Notes under the pieces: generated by a model
Databases searched by the model: none
Seen by the model: only the letters and a program-made list of their open reading frames with translations
What the model was told of the DNA's origin: nothing
Shown here: piece after piece, positions 53,174 to 61,284 of the stretch
How positions within the stretch are numbered: the first letter of the stretch is position 1
Layout of the letters: every line of letters starts with the position of its first letter
Source of the DNA: Paenibacillus illinoisensis NBRC 15959
Lineage (GTDB): Bacteria > Bacillota > Bacilli > Paenibacillales > Paenibacillaceae
Reading direction: 5' to 3'
DNA length: 64,000 bases
Assembly: GCF_004000925.1 (NCBI RefSeq)
Contig: NZ_BIME01000004.1
Span: 372,001 to 436,000 of the forward strand
Translations under genes and position numbers: made by a program

Positions 53174-54538
53174 ATGAAAAAAAGAATGATAATGCTGCTC
53201 TCACTGCTGCTGGTTACGTCCTGGACGCTGGCTGCATGTTCGGGCTCAGGGAACGAAAATCCGCAGGGAGCCTCAGGCTCCGAGCCGGAGACGAGCAAGG
53301 AACCGGTGGAAATGCTGCTGCGTCACACCCAAGTAGGGGCGGATAAACAGAAACGGCTGGCCATTCTGCAGGACGTCGTCGACAAAGTGGAAAGTGAGGT
53401 CCCTAATCTGACCTTTACGCTGGACGGGGTTGAATCAGATGTGAACCGGAAGGAAAAGCTTCGCGGGGAAATGGCGGCCGGCAATCCACCTGATATTTTC
53501 GAACTGTTCGGGAGCCCGGACTCCAAAGTGTATGCCAAGGAAGGCATGCTGCTGGATCTGACACCGATTTTGCAAGAGCTGGGCATTCAGGATCAGTTTA
53601 CATCCCTTGAACCGTTCACGTATGAAGGCAAAGTGTATGGATTGCCGATTGGTGGTTCAGGCGAAGGTTTTTTCTATAACAAAGAATATTTTGCAAAAAA
53701 GGGCTGGCAAGCACCAACGACCATGGCTGAGCTTGATAATATGCTGGCCGAGATCAAAGCAGATGGGAAAGTGCCTCTTGCCTCTGCTTCCAAGGCCGGC
53801 TGGGTCCCGCTGATGTTGACGAACCATCTGTGGTCCCGTTATGCCGGTCCCGAGATTACTGCGAAGTTTGCAACTGGTGAAGCCAAGTGGACCGATCCGG
53901 GTGTGATTCAAGGTTTTGCGAAGCATAAGGAATGGGTCGATAAGGGGTATTTCAAAAAAGGCGAGCTCGGCTTCGAATACGCTGAATACACGACTCAATT
54001 CACAAGTGGTGAAGCGGTATTGATGTATGACGGAACATGGAAATCATCTGTATTCAAGGAAGGACAGAGCGGGGAATCGTTGATCGGCAAGGTTGGATTC
54101 TTCAATATGCCGCCGGTAGAGAATGGCGTAGGAGATCAGACTTCCCTCATGCGTGATGTCAATAATGGATATGGCTTCTCGGCATCTGTAGCGGAAGATC
54201 CTCAGAAGCTGGAAGCGGTAAAGGCGTTCATCAAAAACTTCTATAATGAAGATATGCAGGTGCGTGGACTTGTGGAAGATGGAGTCCTTCCTGCCATGAA
54301 GCTGGATGAGAAGGTATTAACGGACAGCATTACCGACGAGCTGATGAAGGAAATCGTTGCTGTCCTGAATGCATCCCAGACATCATTCCCAGCCTTTGAT
54401 GCGCTGGTACAGGCGGATGTGACCACCGAGATCAGCAATCTGCAGATTCAAAAACTAGTTGGCGGACAGACCACGCCGGAGAAGATGGCGGAGGAGCTGC
54501 AGCAAGTTCAGGAGGAAGCCAACGCTTCCGTGGAATAA
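53174..54538 (+). CDS. Extracellular solute-binding lipoprotein of an amino-sugar-type ABC importer
   Basis: A signal peptide with lipobox TLAAC (Cys22) is followed by a Ser/Glu linker. The family-1 binding fold shows DKQKRLAILQDVVDKVESEV, GNPPDIFELFGSP, LPIGGSGEGFFYNKEYFAKKGW and AVLMYDGTWKSSVF. It is the first gene of a six-gene operon with two permeases, a YesM/YesN two-component system and NagZ. The ligand is probably a chitin- or peptidoglycan-derived GlcNAc oligosaccharide, inferred from NagZ. Confidence 0.92.
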   Translation: MKKRMIMLLSLLLVTSWTLAACSGSGNENPQGASGSEPETSKEPVEMLLRHTQVGADKQKRLAILQDVVDKVESEVPNLTFTLDGVESDVNRKEKLRGEMAAGNPPDIFELFGSPDSKVYAKEGMLLDLTPILQELGIQDQFTSLEPFTYEGKVYGLPIGGSGEGFFYNKEYFAKKGWQAPTTMAELDNMLAEIKADGKVPLASASKAGWVPLMLTNHLWSRYAGPEITAKFATGEAKWTDPGVIQGFAKHKEWVDKGYFKKGELGFEYAEYTTQFTSGEAVLMYDGTWKSSVFKEGQSGESLIGKVGFFNMPPVENGVGDQTSLMRDVNNGYGFSASVAEDPQKLEAVKAFIKNFYNEDMQVRGLVEDGVLPAMKLDEKVLTDSITDELMKEIVAVLNASQTSFPAFDALVQADVTTEISNLQIQKLVGGQTTPEKMAEELQQVQEEANASVE

Positions 54539-54589
54539 TGAATCTACTCTACCCAAAGCTGCAACTGAAGTTACTGAAGGAGGCTGAAT

Positions 54590-55474
54590 ATGAATACTTC
54601 ACTCCGCAGCCCACTTGTTTACACGCTGTTTGTATTACCGGCATTGATTTTGTTTGTCATGTTTTTCCTATATCCGATTGGCAGCTCACTGTACTATAGC
54701 TTGACCAGCTGGAATGGCGTTTCGACAGACCCACGATTTGTGGGTTTGTCGAATTATGCCAAGGCTTTAACCGATGAACGGTTTTGGATATCTACACGGA
54801 ATAATGGCTTTTTTATCGGATTTTCCGTATTGATCCAGGTTCCGCTGATTGTATTATTTTCATTGCTTATTGCCAATGTCAAACGATTAAAGGGAGTATA
54901 CAAAACGGCTGTTTTTTTACCTTCTATTATGTCGACTGCAGTCATCGGCATTTTGTGGGGATTTATTTATGAGCCCAACATCGGGCTGTTGAATCAACTG
55001 CTGAATACGTTTGGCATTCCGCCGGTTTATTGGCTTTCGGATAATCGTTTCGCGATGCTGTCCATTCTTGTAACCAATGCCTGGCAGTGGACCGGATTTT
55101 ACATTGTCATGGTACTGGCGGCCATTCTCGCCATTCCCCGTGATCTGGACGAAGCCGCTGCAATCGATGGGGCAACCGCAATACAGCGCGCGACCCGAAT
55201 CACGTTGCCACTGATCAGGCCCATTATTTCGGTTGTCATTATGTTGTCCATTGCCGGAGCGATGAAGGCAGCAGATATTGTGCTTGTAATGACCAAAGGC
55301 GGACCGGCCGGCTCCACCGAGGTGCTTGCTACGTATATGATCAAATATGCGATTACCAATTTTAAATATGGGTACGGCAATACGGTAGCGGTTCTGATCT
55401 TTGCTCTGACACTTGTGCTGACGGCTGTGTACCAACTGCTCGTGGCAAGGCACAACGAAAGGGTGGAGTATTGA
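54590..55474 (+). CDS. CUT1 sugar ABC permease (first subunit)
   Basis: The 294-residue permease has six probable spans and the EAA loop DLDEAAAIDGATAIQRATRI. LFVMFFLYPIGSSLYYSLTSWNG at the N-terminus is typical of MalF/LacF-like subunits. AAGGAGG precedes the ATG. Its stop overlaps the start of the second permease by 1 nt. No ATPase gene is present, so a shared MsmX-type ATPase is expected. Confidence 0.92.
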   Translation: MNTSLRSPLVYTLFVLPALILFVMFFLYPIGSSLYYSLTSWNGVSTDPRFVGLSNYAKALTDERFWISTRNNGFFIGFSVLIQVPLIVLFSLLIANVKRLKGVYKTAVFLPSIMSTAVIGILWGFIYEPNIGLLNQLLNTFGIPPVYWLSDNRFAMLSILVTNAWQWTGFYIVMVLAAILAIPRDLDEAAAIDGATAIQRATRITLPLIRPIISVVIMLSIAGAMKAADIVLVMTKGGPAGSTEVLATYMIKYAITNFKYGYGNTVAVLIFALTLVLTAVYQLLVARHNERVEY

Positions 55475-56304
55475 TGGTAAAGAATATACGAGCCAGTATT
55501 CCTCATGTGTTGTTGATGTTATATTTGATCGCAATTTTGTTTCCGTTTTTATTTGTCATCTTCTCTTCATTCAAACAGGATAACAATGAAATTGCTCTCC
55601 ATCCATTCGGTCTGCCAACTAACTGGGTATTCAGTAATTACGTGGAAGCCTGGGTCAACGCCAAGATTGGTACGTATTTCTGGAACAGCATGTACATTTC
55701 GGTGCTCTCTTCGGCAGGAACCATTATACTGGGCGCCATGTTTGCTTTTGCTGTAACCCGGATGAGACACCGCAAGTGGAGCCTGTTTCTCTATAGTCTT
55801 ATACTGGCCGGCATGCTTATTCCGAATAACGCGCTGATGCTGCCCATTTATTTGCTCGTCCGCAAGCTGGGCATATTGGACACGCATCTGGCTCTGATTG
55901 TTCCCTATGTAGCGAATGCCATTCCTTTTACGATTATCATACTGGCTGCTTTTATGAGATCACTCCCCGGAGAGATAGAGGAAGCAGCGGTAATGGATGG
56001 CTTGAGGGCCCCGGGGATCTTTGCTAAAATAGTGATACCTCTTACAGTTCCAGCCATCGTTACGGTATTTATCGTGAATTTCCTCGGCAACTGGAACGAA
56101 TTTTTGCTCGCCAATTATTTCCTATCTACAGATAAGCTGCGCACCCTGCCTGTAGGCATGGTCCAGTTTCGTGATCAGTACCAGATGAACTATGCCCAGA
56201 TGTCCGCAGGAATTGTATATAGTGTTGTGCCTGTCATTGTTATTTACGCCATACTACAGGAGAAAATTATTGAAGGTGTGACCGCAGGCGGCGTCAAGGG
56301 TTGA
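55474..56304 (+). CDS. CUT1 sugar ABC permease (second subunit)
   Basis: The 276-residue MalG-like permease has the EAA loop EIEEAAVMDGLRAPGIFAKI and a C-terminal QEKIIEGVTAGGVKG. ATG 55474 overlaps the previous stop (TGATG) and has GGGTGGAG 6 nt upstream, so the two permeases are translationally coupled. A TTG three bases earlier is not needed. Confidence 0.92.
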   Translation: MVKNIRASIPHVLLMLYLIAILFPFLFVIFSSFKQDNNEIALHPFGLPTNWVFSNYVEAWVNAKIGTYFWNSMYISVLSSAGTIILGAMFAFAVTRMRHRKWSLFLYSLILAGMLIPNNALMLPIYLLVRKLGILDTHLALIVPYVANAIPFTIIILAAFMRSLPGEIEEAAVMDGLRAPGIFAKIVIPLTVPAIVTVFIVNFLGNWNEFLLANYFLSTDKLRTLPVGMVQFRDQYQMNYAQMSAGIVYSVVPVIVIYAILQEKIIEGVTAGGVKG

Positions 56305-56334
56305 TGGCCTACGCGGTTATTGGGGAGAACGGAT

Positions 56335-58170
56335 ATGAACTTGCGCATGAAGCTGGCCTTGGCATTTCTGCTGTTAATCATTGTACCGATGTGTGCACTG
56401 GGTGTCGGGATGTTTCTGGTCACCTCACATACGATTGAGAAGAAATACAACCAACAGGCCGAATATGCCCTCCAGGCCATTAGTTACAATATCGAAAATG
56501 TTTTTCAGCAGATAAACAATGTCACGGATAACGGGATCGCCACGTCGGTATTTCAAATGGCACTCAACGCCAAAGACCCGACCAAGCAGGATCTCGGGAC
56601 CGGTAATCAATTATCGCTCAATGCCAGCCAGCGCAATTTCCGATCTCTTCTATATAACTATCCGTTCATTAGCTATGCTTTCTTGTATGATCTGCGTTCG
56701 TCCCAGAACAATCAGATCGTCTCCATATTTACCAAGGAAAATTTTGAAACGCTTCCTTTTCAGCAATTCAAGGTACACCCTTTATTTCAGGAAATCCATC
56801 AGCTTAATGGCGTGCCCAAATGGCTTGCCCCGCTTGAGTATCCCGAACTTACCGGTAACGATCCTGTCTTTACGCAGATCAGGTTGGTGAAGGAACTCAG
56901 TTATTTTCAAAATATCGGAATTCTGGTGGTACAAATCAAAAAGGGGGAGATCGATCGCATCTTCCGGCATTTGCAGATCAGTGATTCCGCTCAAAATACG
57001 TCCTTTCTATTAATTAATGAAGAAGGTTTGGTAGTCTATGATCCATCCGGGCGGTACAGTGGGGAGAAGATGGAGAACCTCGGTGTGAACGCGGCCAGTT
57101 ATGGACCTGGTTTCAGCAGCATCCGGACCGTATTTGATGGCACGGAGAGTATCCTGTCCCAGTATCATCTGAAAAACTACGGTTGGAGTTTAATCAGTGT
57201 CACCTCTTGGGAAGCGCTGTCGGCTGAAACGAACGTGTTTGCAGGCTGGTCGGTGATTATTATTCTGGTCTGTCTTCTTGCTGCGATGGTCTTCAACCTG
57301 TTTTTCATGAATCGTATAACCGGCAATATTGCGGTGCTGGTCCGCTTCATGCGGCGAGTCGAGGATGGTGACTTCAACGCACGGGTTGAGGGTAAGGGTT
57401 TCGATGAGATGCAGCTTCTTGCCCATGGATTCAATGAACTGCTGGACAGGATTGGAAGCCTGTTTCGCCGTGTGCGGGCAGAGCAGCAGCAAAAGGCCAA
57501 GGCTGAACTGCGCGTGCTGCAGGCTCAGATCAAACCACACTTCCTGTTCAATACATTGGAATCCATCAACGGGCTGGCCATGCGGGGAGAGGGACGGAAA
57601 GTCAGCGAAATGGTAAACCGTCTTGGCAATATTCTTCGGATCAGTATTCAGGATCAGGAAGAAATTCCACTGGGAGAGGAAGTAAGGCATCTCCAGAGTT
57701 ATCTTGAAATTCAGCAATACAGATTCAGCGAATTGTTTACGTACGAAGTGGATATTCCTACTCATTTATATGCATCCTCCGTACTTAAACTGACCTTGCA
57801 GCCGTTAGTAGAAAATAGCATCCAGCATGGCTTCGAGGGTATTGAGTACAAGGGAGTCCTTCGAATCAGTGCGTTTGAGCTGCACCATAACTTGATACTG
57901 CAAGTGGAGGATAACGGGCTTGGCATTCCCCAGGAAATAATGGGGAGATTCGAATACATGGCAGAGGATCCTCCGGAACATTCGCATGCAAAAGAAGGGG
58001 AGCAGTCCGTATCCTCCATGGCTGAACGCCGGGGACTCGGCTTACGAAGTGTGGCAGATCGGATACGAATCCGATACGGGGCGGGATATGGCATATTCAT
58101 ATGTTCTGCTCCAGGCCATGGGACAGTAATTCAATGCATAATTCCACGATATGAGCAGGGGGATGCCTAG
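56335..58170 (+). CDS. Sensor histidine kinase, YesM type
   Basis: The first membrane helix is at residues ~5-28, with an extracellular sensor domain to about residue 295 (dCache-like, VTDNGIATSVFQM to GWSLISVTSWEAL). The second helix is VIIILVCLLAAMVFNLFF. A HAMP segment follows (RFMRRVEDGDFNARVEGKGF), then His_kinase with the phospho-His in LQAQIKPHFLFNTLESI, and HATPase_c with ENSIQHGFEG and GLGLRSVADRI. ATG 56335 has GGGGAGA upstream; a GTG at 56320 is not used. It is next to a matching response regulator and a sugar importer, so it senses the imported sugar or its binding protein outside the cell. Confidence 0.93.
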   Translation: MNLRMKLALAFLLLIIVPMCALGVGMFLVTSHTIEKKYNQQAEYALQAISYNIENVFQQINNVTDNGIATSVFQMALNAKDPTKQDLGTGNQLSLNASQRNFRSLLYNYPFISYAFLYDLRSSQNNQIVSIFTKENFETLPFQQFKVHPLFQEIHQLNGVPKWLAPLEYPELTGNDPVFTQIRLVKELSYFQNIGILVVQIKKGEIDRIFRHLQISDSAQNTSFLLINEEGLVVYDPSGRYSGEKMENLGVNAASYGPGFSSIRTVFDGTESILSQYHLKNYGWSLISVTSWEALSAETNVFAGWSVIIILVCLLAAMVFNLFFMNRITGNIAVLVRFMRRVEDGDFNARVEGKGFDEMQLLAHGFNELLDRIGSLFRRVRAEQQQKAKAELRVLQAQIKPHFLFNTLESINGLAMRGEGRKVSEMVNRLGNILRISIQDQEEIPLGEEVRHLQSYLEIQQYRFSELFTYEVDIPTHLYASSVLKLTLQPLVENSIQHGFEGIEYKGVLRISAFELHHNLILQVEDNGLGIPQEIMGRFEYMAEDPPEHSHAKEGEQSVSSMAERRGLGLRSVADRIRIRYGAGYGIFICSAPGHGTVIQCIIPRYEQGDA

Positions 58171-59421
58171 ATGAATCTGACGGCAATGATTGTTGATGAT
58201 GAACTGCCGATTTTGGAAAATTTGAGACTGATCCTGCCCTGGGAGGACATGGGGATTGAAATTACGGGCACGGCCAGAAGTGGAATAGAAGCACTGGATA
58301 AGGTGGCTGATTGCCATCCTGACATCATGCTGTGCGATATCCGCATGCCTACCATGGATGGTTTGGAACTTATTCGAATCCTGCGCGAGCGGGGCGAGAC
58401 ATGTGAAATTATTTTGCTGACCGGATATCAGCAGTTCGAATATGCCCGAACGGCCATCCGTTACAATGTACATGAATACATATGCAAACCCATTGATTAC
58501 TTGGATCTGGAGAACAAATTACGTGAGTTAACCGAACAAATTATTCAGAAACGAATAACAAGTGAGTCTGAACGCCATCGGAGTATAGAAATGGAAAACT
58601 GGATCAGACATAAACATGTGACCGACTTGCTGCGGGGTGAAAAGGAAAACCTGGCATGCTTCCCAGTGCAATCCTCGGAAACGTTGCCCTCTGCTGATCG
58701 CTATGTCCTGATCCTTGTGGATGCAGAAGGTTATTTCCGCCATTCCCTCGGCTGGTCTGCTGACCAGCATCAGCAATGGCATGATGAAATTCATACCAAT
58801 CTTAGAGATCTAACAGAAGTAATAGAAGGAAGCATCATAACTCACGTCCGTAAGGGAGAATGGGGGATATTGCTTAAGGCTTCGCTTGGATGGGAGACCA
58901 GAGCAGATCAACTAGCTCAGCGTATTCAAAAGAGGCTTAATGCCATCTTTGCTGCAGACTCAGCGATGAAGACAAGGATTATTCTGGACGATACGCCCGT
59001 ATGTCTGGACCACCAGATTATTGAGCGATACCGGCATTGTCAGAAACAAAGCGCCTCGCGTCCTTCGGTTTCGGAATGGATCAAGTCTGCATGTGAGTAT
59101 ATGGATACACGTCTGGATCATGATCTTGGCATAGATGAGGTAGCGGATTGGCTGGGAATCAGTTCGAGTTACTTTTGTCAGCTGTTCAAAAGCCATGTCG
59201 GGGTTACATTTGTTGAATATATGACCCAGAAACGGATGGAAACAGCAGCGATGTTATTGAGTACAACGGAATGGAGCATTACGTCGATTGGGGAAGCCAC
59301 GGGCTATAAAGAGCGGCGTTATTTCTCCAAGGTATTTCATAAACATTTTCATATGAAGCCGTCCGAATACAGGCAAAGCCATAGAGTAGCCACTTCATTG
59401 GAGGAGGAAATGCATACATGA
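58171..59421 (+). CDS. AraC-type response regulator, YesN type
   Basis: The receiver domain has Asp9-Asp10 (MIVDDELPILEN), phospho-acceptor Asp56 (IMLCDIRMP) and the Lys in EYICKPID. A middle region of ~130 residues follows. The C-terminal AraC DNA-binding domain has LGIDEVADWLGISSSYFCQLF and ITSIGEATGYKERRYFSKVFHK, ending HMKPSEYR. The ATG directly follows the kinase stop (TAGATG), so the pair is coupled. It is expected to activate this operon. Confidence 0.94.
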   Translation: MNLTAMIVDDELPILENLRLILPWEDMGIEITGTARSGIEALDKVADCHPDIMLCDIRMPTMDGLELIRILRERGETCEIILLTGYQQFEYARTAIRYNVHEYICKPIDYLDLENKLRELTEQIIQKRITSESERHRSIEMENWIRHKHVTDLLRGEKENLACFPVQSSETLPSADRYVLILVDAEGYFRHSLGWSADQHQQWHDEIHTNLRDLTEVIEGSIITHVRKGEWGILLKASLGWETRADQLAQRIQKRLNAIFAADSAMKTRIILDDTPVCLDHQIIERYRHCQKQSASRPSVSEWIKSACEYMDTRLDHDLGIDEVADWLGISSSYFCQLFKSHVGVTFVEYMTQKRMETAAMLLSTTEWSITSIGEATGYKERRYFSKVFHKHFHMKPSEYRQSHRVATSLEEEMHT

Positions 59422-61016
59422 GCTCATGGGGACATTTCACACTGGAGCAAAAGGTGGGTCAGCTGTTTATGTGCGGTTTTCATGAACAGCAAGTGGACGA
59501 ACAGATTACAAGGTTGATACAGGACTACCATGTTGGGGGTGTTATTTACTTCAGGCGCAACGTGGAAAGTGTGGAACAATTGACCCGACTGTCTGCCGAG
59601 CTGCAGAGTTTGGCCGCAAAAAGCAGTGAGCTGCCGCTTATGATCTCGGTAGATCAGGAAGGCGGTATGGTTGCGAGAATTGATAAGGACGGGATTACCA
59701 GAGTACCGGGAAGCATGGCTCTTGGCGCAACAGGTCATCCGGACTACACGTATCAATGTGCACGGATTCTTGGGGCTGAGCTTAAGCGGATTGGGATCGA
59801 TATGAACCTTGCACCCGTTGTTGACGTGAACAATAACGTTCTTAATCCGGTGATAGGCGTGCGATCTTATGGGGAAAATGCCGAGAACGTCGCCGTCCAT
59901 GGTGCGGCAGCCATTGCTGGATATCAGTACAGCGGCATAGCTGCAACAGCGAAGCATTTTCCGGGGCATGGAGATACAGCCGTAGATTCACATCTTGGCA
60001 TGGTAACGGTTCCGCATGAATGGCAAAGGCTGGAGCAGGTGGAGCTGCGGCCTTTTCGCCGGGCCATTGAGGCAGGTGTGGATGCCATCATGACCGCACA
60101 TGTAATCTTTCCGGCAATTGAACCTGAGCCTATTCCTGCAACGTTGTCCCGTAACGTATTACATGAATTGCTGCGCGAACAAATGGGGTTTAAAGGAATT
60201 ATTATTACAGATTGTCTGGAGATGCACGCAATATCCAAACCATATGGGGTTGCGAATGCGGCTGTTCGTGCAGTTAAGGCAGGAGCAGATTTGATTCTGG
60301 TCAGTCATACCCTGGAGGAGCAAATTGCAGCTATAGATGCTGTGGTAGAAGCGGTCCGCTATGGAGACATCGAAGAGCAGATCATTGACCTGGCACTGGA
60401 GCGTGTCGTGGATTGGAAGCAAAAACGCTGCGGTAATCAATTAAGTGAACAATCAAGTGAACAATTAAGTATGCCATATTCGTTTTCATCCGTTCCGGAG
60501 AATGTGCTGTTAGATGAAATTGCATGCAAGAGCATTACCGTAGTGCATAATGACGGTGTACTGCCATTAAAGCCCGAACAAAATGTGTTTGTTGTATGGC
60601 CTGAGGTTGTACAGCGAACAGAGGTAGATGAACCTTGGTCCCATTCGGATTCACTTGGGAAGGTGCTTGGGCAATACAAAAAACATGTTCGGGAGCATAA
60701 AATAACAACACAGCCGTCATATGAAGAAGCAGAACGAATTACGAAAAGTGTGATGGAGGGAGAACAAGTCATTGTATGCACGTACACCTCAGCCGGGGTT
60801 CTTCCCAAAGGTCAGCGTTACTTGATTGAACGGCTGAGTGTAAACCATTCATTAATTGTTGTAGCTTTGCGTAATCCCTATGATCTGCTGGAAATACCCA
60901 GGCCGGGAGCTTACGTATGTACTTACGAAAATACACCTGCCGTCGTGCGTGCACTCTCCTTGTTAATTACGGGTGAACTGAATCCGAGTGGAAGCTTGCC
61001 CGTCCGATTAAGTTAA
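59418..61016 (+). CDS. nagZ: Beta-N-acetylhexosaminidase NagZ (GH3), probably cytosolic
   Basis: The GH3 NagZ signature K-H-F-P-G-H-G-x4-D-S-H is complete (Lys179 to His192), giving the Asp190-His192 dyad that serves as acid/base, and the nucleophile is Asp265 in IITDCLEMHA. VDQEGGMVARI near residue 80 is also conserved. A C-terminal alpha/beta domain (about 345-532) follows. There is no signal peptide, unlike the secreted B. subtilis NagZ, so it should act on imported GlcNAc-containing oligosaccharides such as GlcNAc-MurNAc or chitobiose. Its ATG overlaps the response-regulator stop by 4 nt. Confidence 0.93.
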   Translation: MSSWGHFTLEQKVGQLFMCGFHEQQVDEQITRLIQDYHVGGVIYFRRNVESVEQLTRLSAELQSLAAKSSELPLMISVDQEGGMVARIDKDGITRVPGSMALGATGHPDYTYQCARILGAELKRIGIDMNLAPVVDVNNNVLNPVIGVRSYGENAENVAVHGAAAIAGYQYSGIAATAKHFPGHGDTAVDSHLGMVTVPHEWQRLEQVELRPFRRAIEAGVDAIMTAHVIFPAIEPEPIPATLSRNVLHELLREQMGFKGIIITDCLEMHAISKPYGVANAAVRAVKAGADLILVSHTLEEQIAAIDAVVEAVRYGDIEEQIIDLALERVVDWKQKRCGNQLSEQSSEQLSMPYSFSSVPENVLLDEIACKSITVVHNDGVLPLKPEQNVFVVWPEVVQRTEVDEPWSHSDSLGKVLGQYKKHVREHKITTQPSYEEAERITKSVMEGEQVIVCTYTSAGVLPKGQRYLIERLSVNHSLIVVALRNPYDLLEIPRPGAYVCTYENTPAVVRALSLLITGELNPSGSLPVRLS

Positions 61017-61036
61017 CTTTAAAGTGATAAAGACGG

Positions 61037-61085
61037 CCTTACTATTATGTGGTGATATTCATCCATATAATGGTAAGGTTTTTTT
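61037..61085 (+). terminator. Terminator of the NagZ operon
   Basis: CCTTACTATTATGTGG and CCATATAATGGTAAGG form a long stem with few mismatches, followed by seven T. Confidence 0.88.
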
Positions 61086-61191
61086 GTTGAATATATCAAT
61101 TAAATCTTTGAATGATGATGAAATGATAACTAATTATTTTCATAGTGTTTTCGCTCTATTAAAACTTTACATTTCTAATCTATTATTTTTA

Positions 61192-61216
61192 GCAACTTTT
61201 CCCGGTGACAAGCGTC
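61192..61216 (+). promoter_or_regulatory. ECF-sigma-type promoter candidate
   Basis: GCAAC (61192-61196) and CGTC (61213-61216) are 16 nt apart, close to the TGAAAC-N16-CGTC pattern of cell-envelope ECF sigma factors. It lies 36 bp before the leader ORF. Confidence 0.45.
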
Positions 61217-61251
61217 TAATAGTATGACTTTTTGAGGGGGATATTAATAAA

Positions 61252-61284
61252 ATGGGAGCAGAAGGAGCCAAAGAAAAAGAATGA
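61252..61284 (+). CDS. 10-residue leader ORF overlapping the 61281 start
   Basis: ATG 61252 opens a 10-codon frame (MGAEGAKEKE) with GAGGGGG 11 nt upstream. Its TGA stop overlaps the ATG of the large gene (ATGA). It may couple translation of that gene, whose own AAGGAG is unusually far (13 nt) from its start. Confidence 0.4.
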   Translation: MGAEGAKEKE

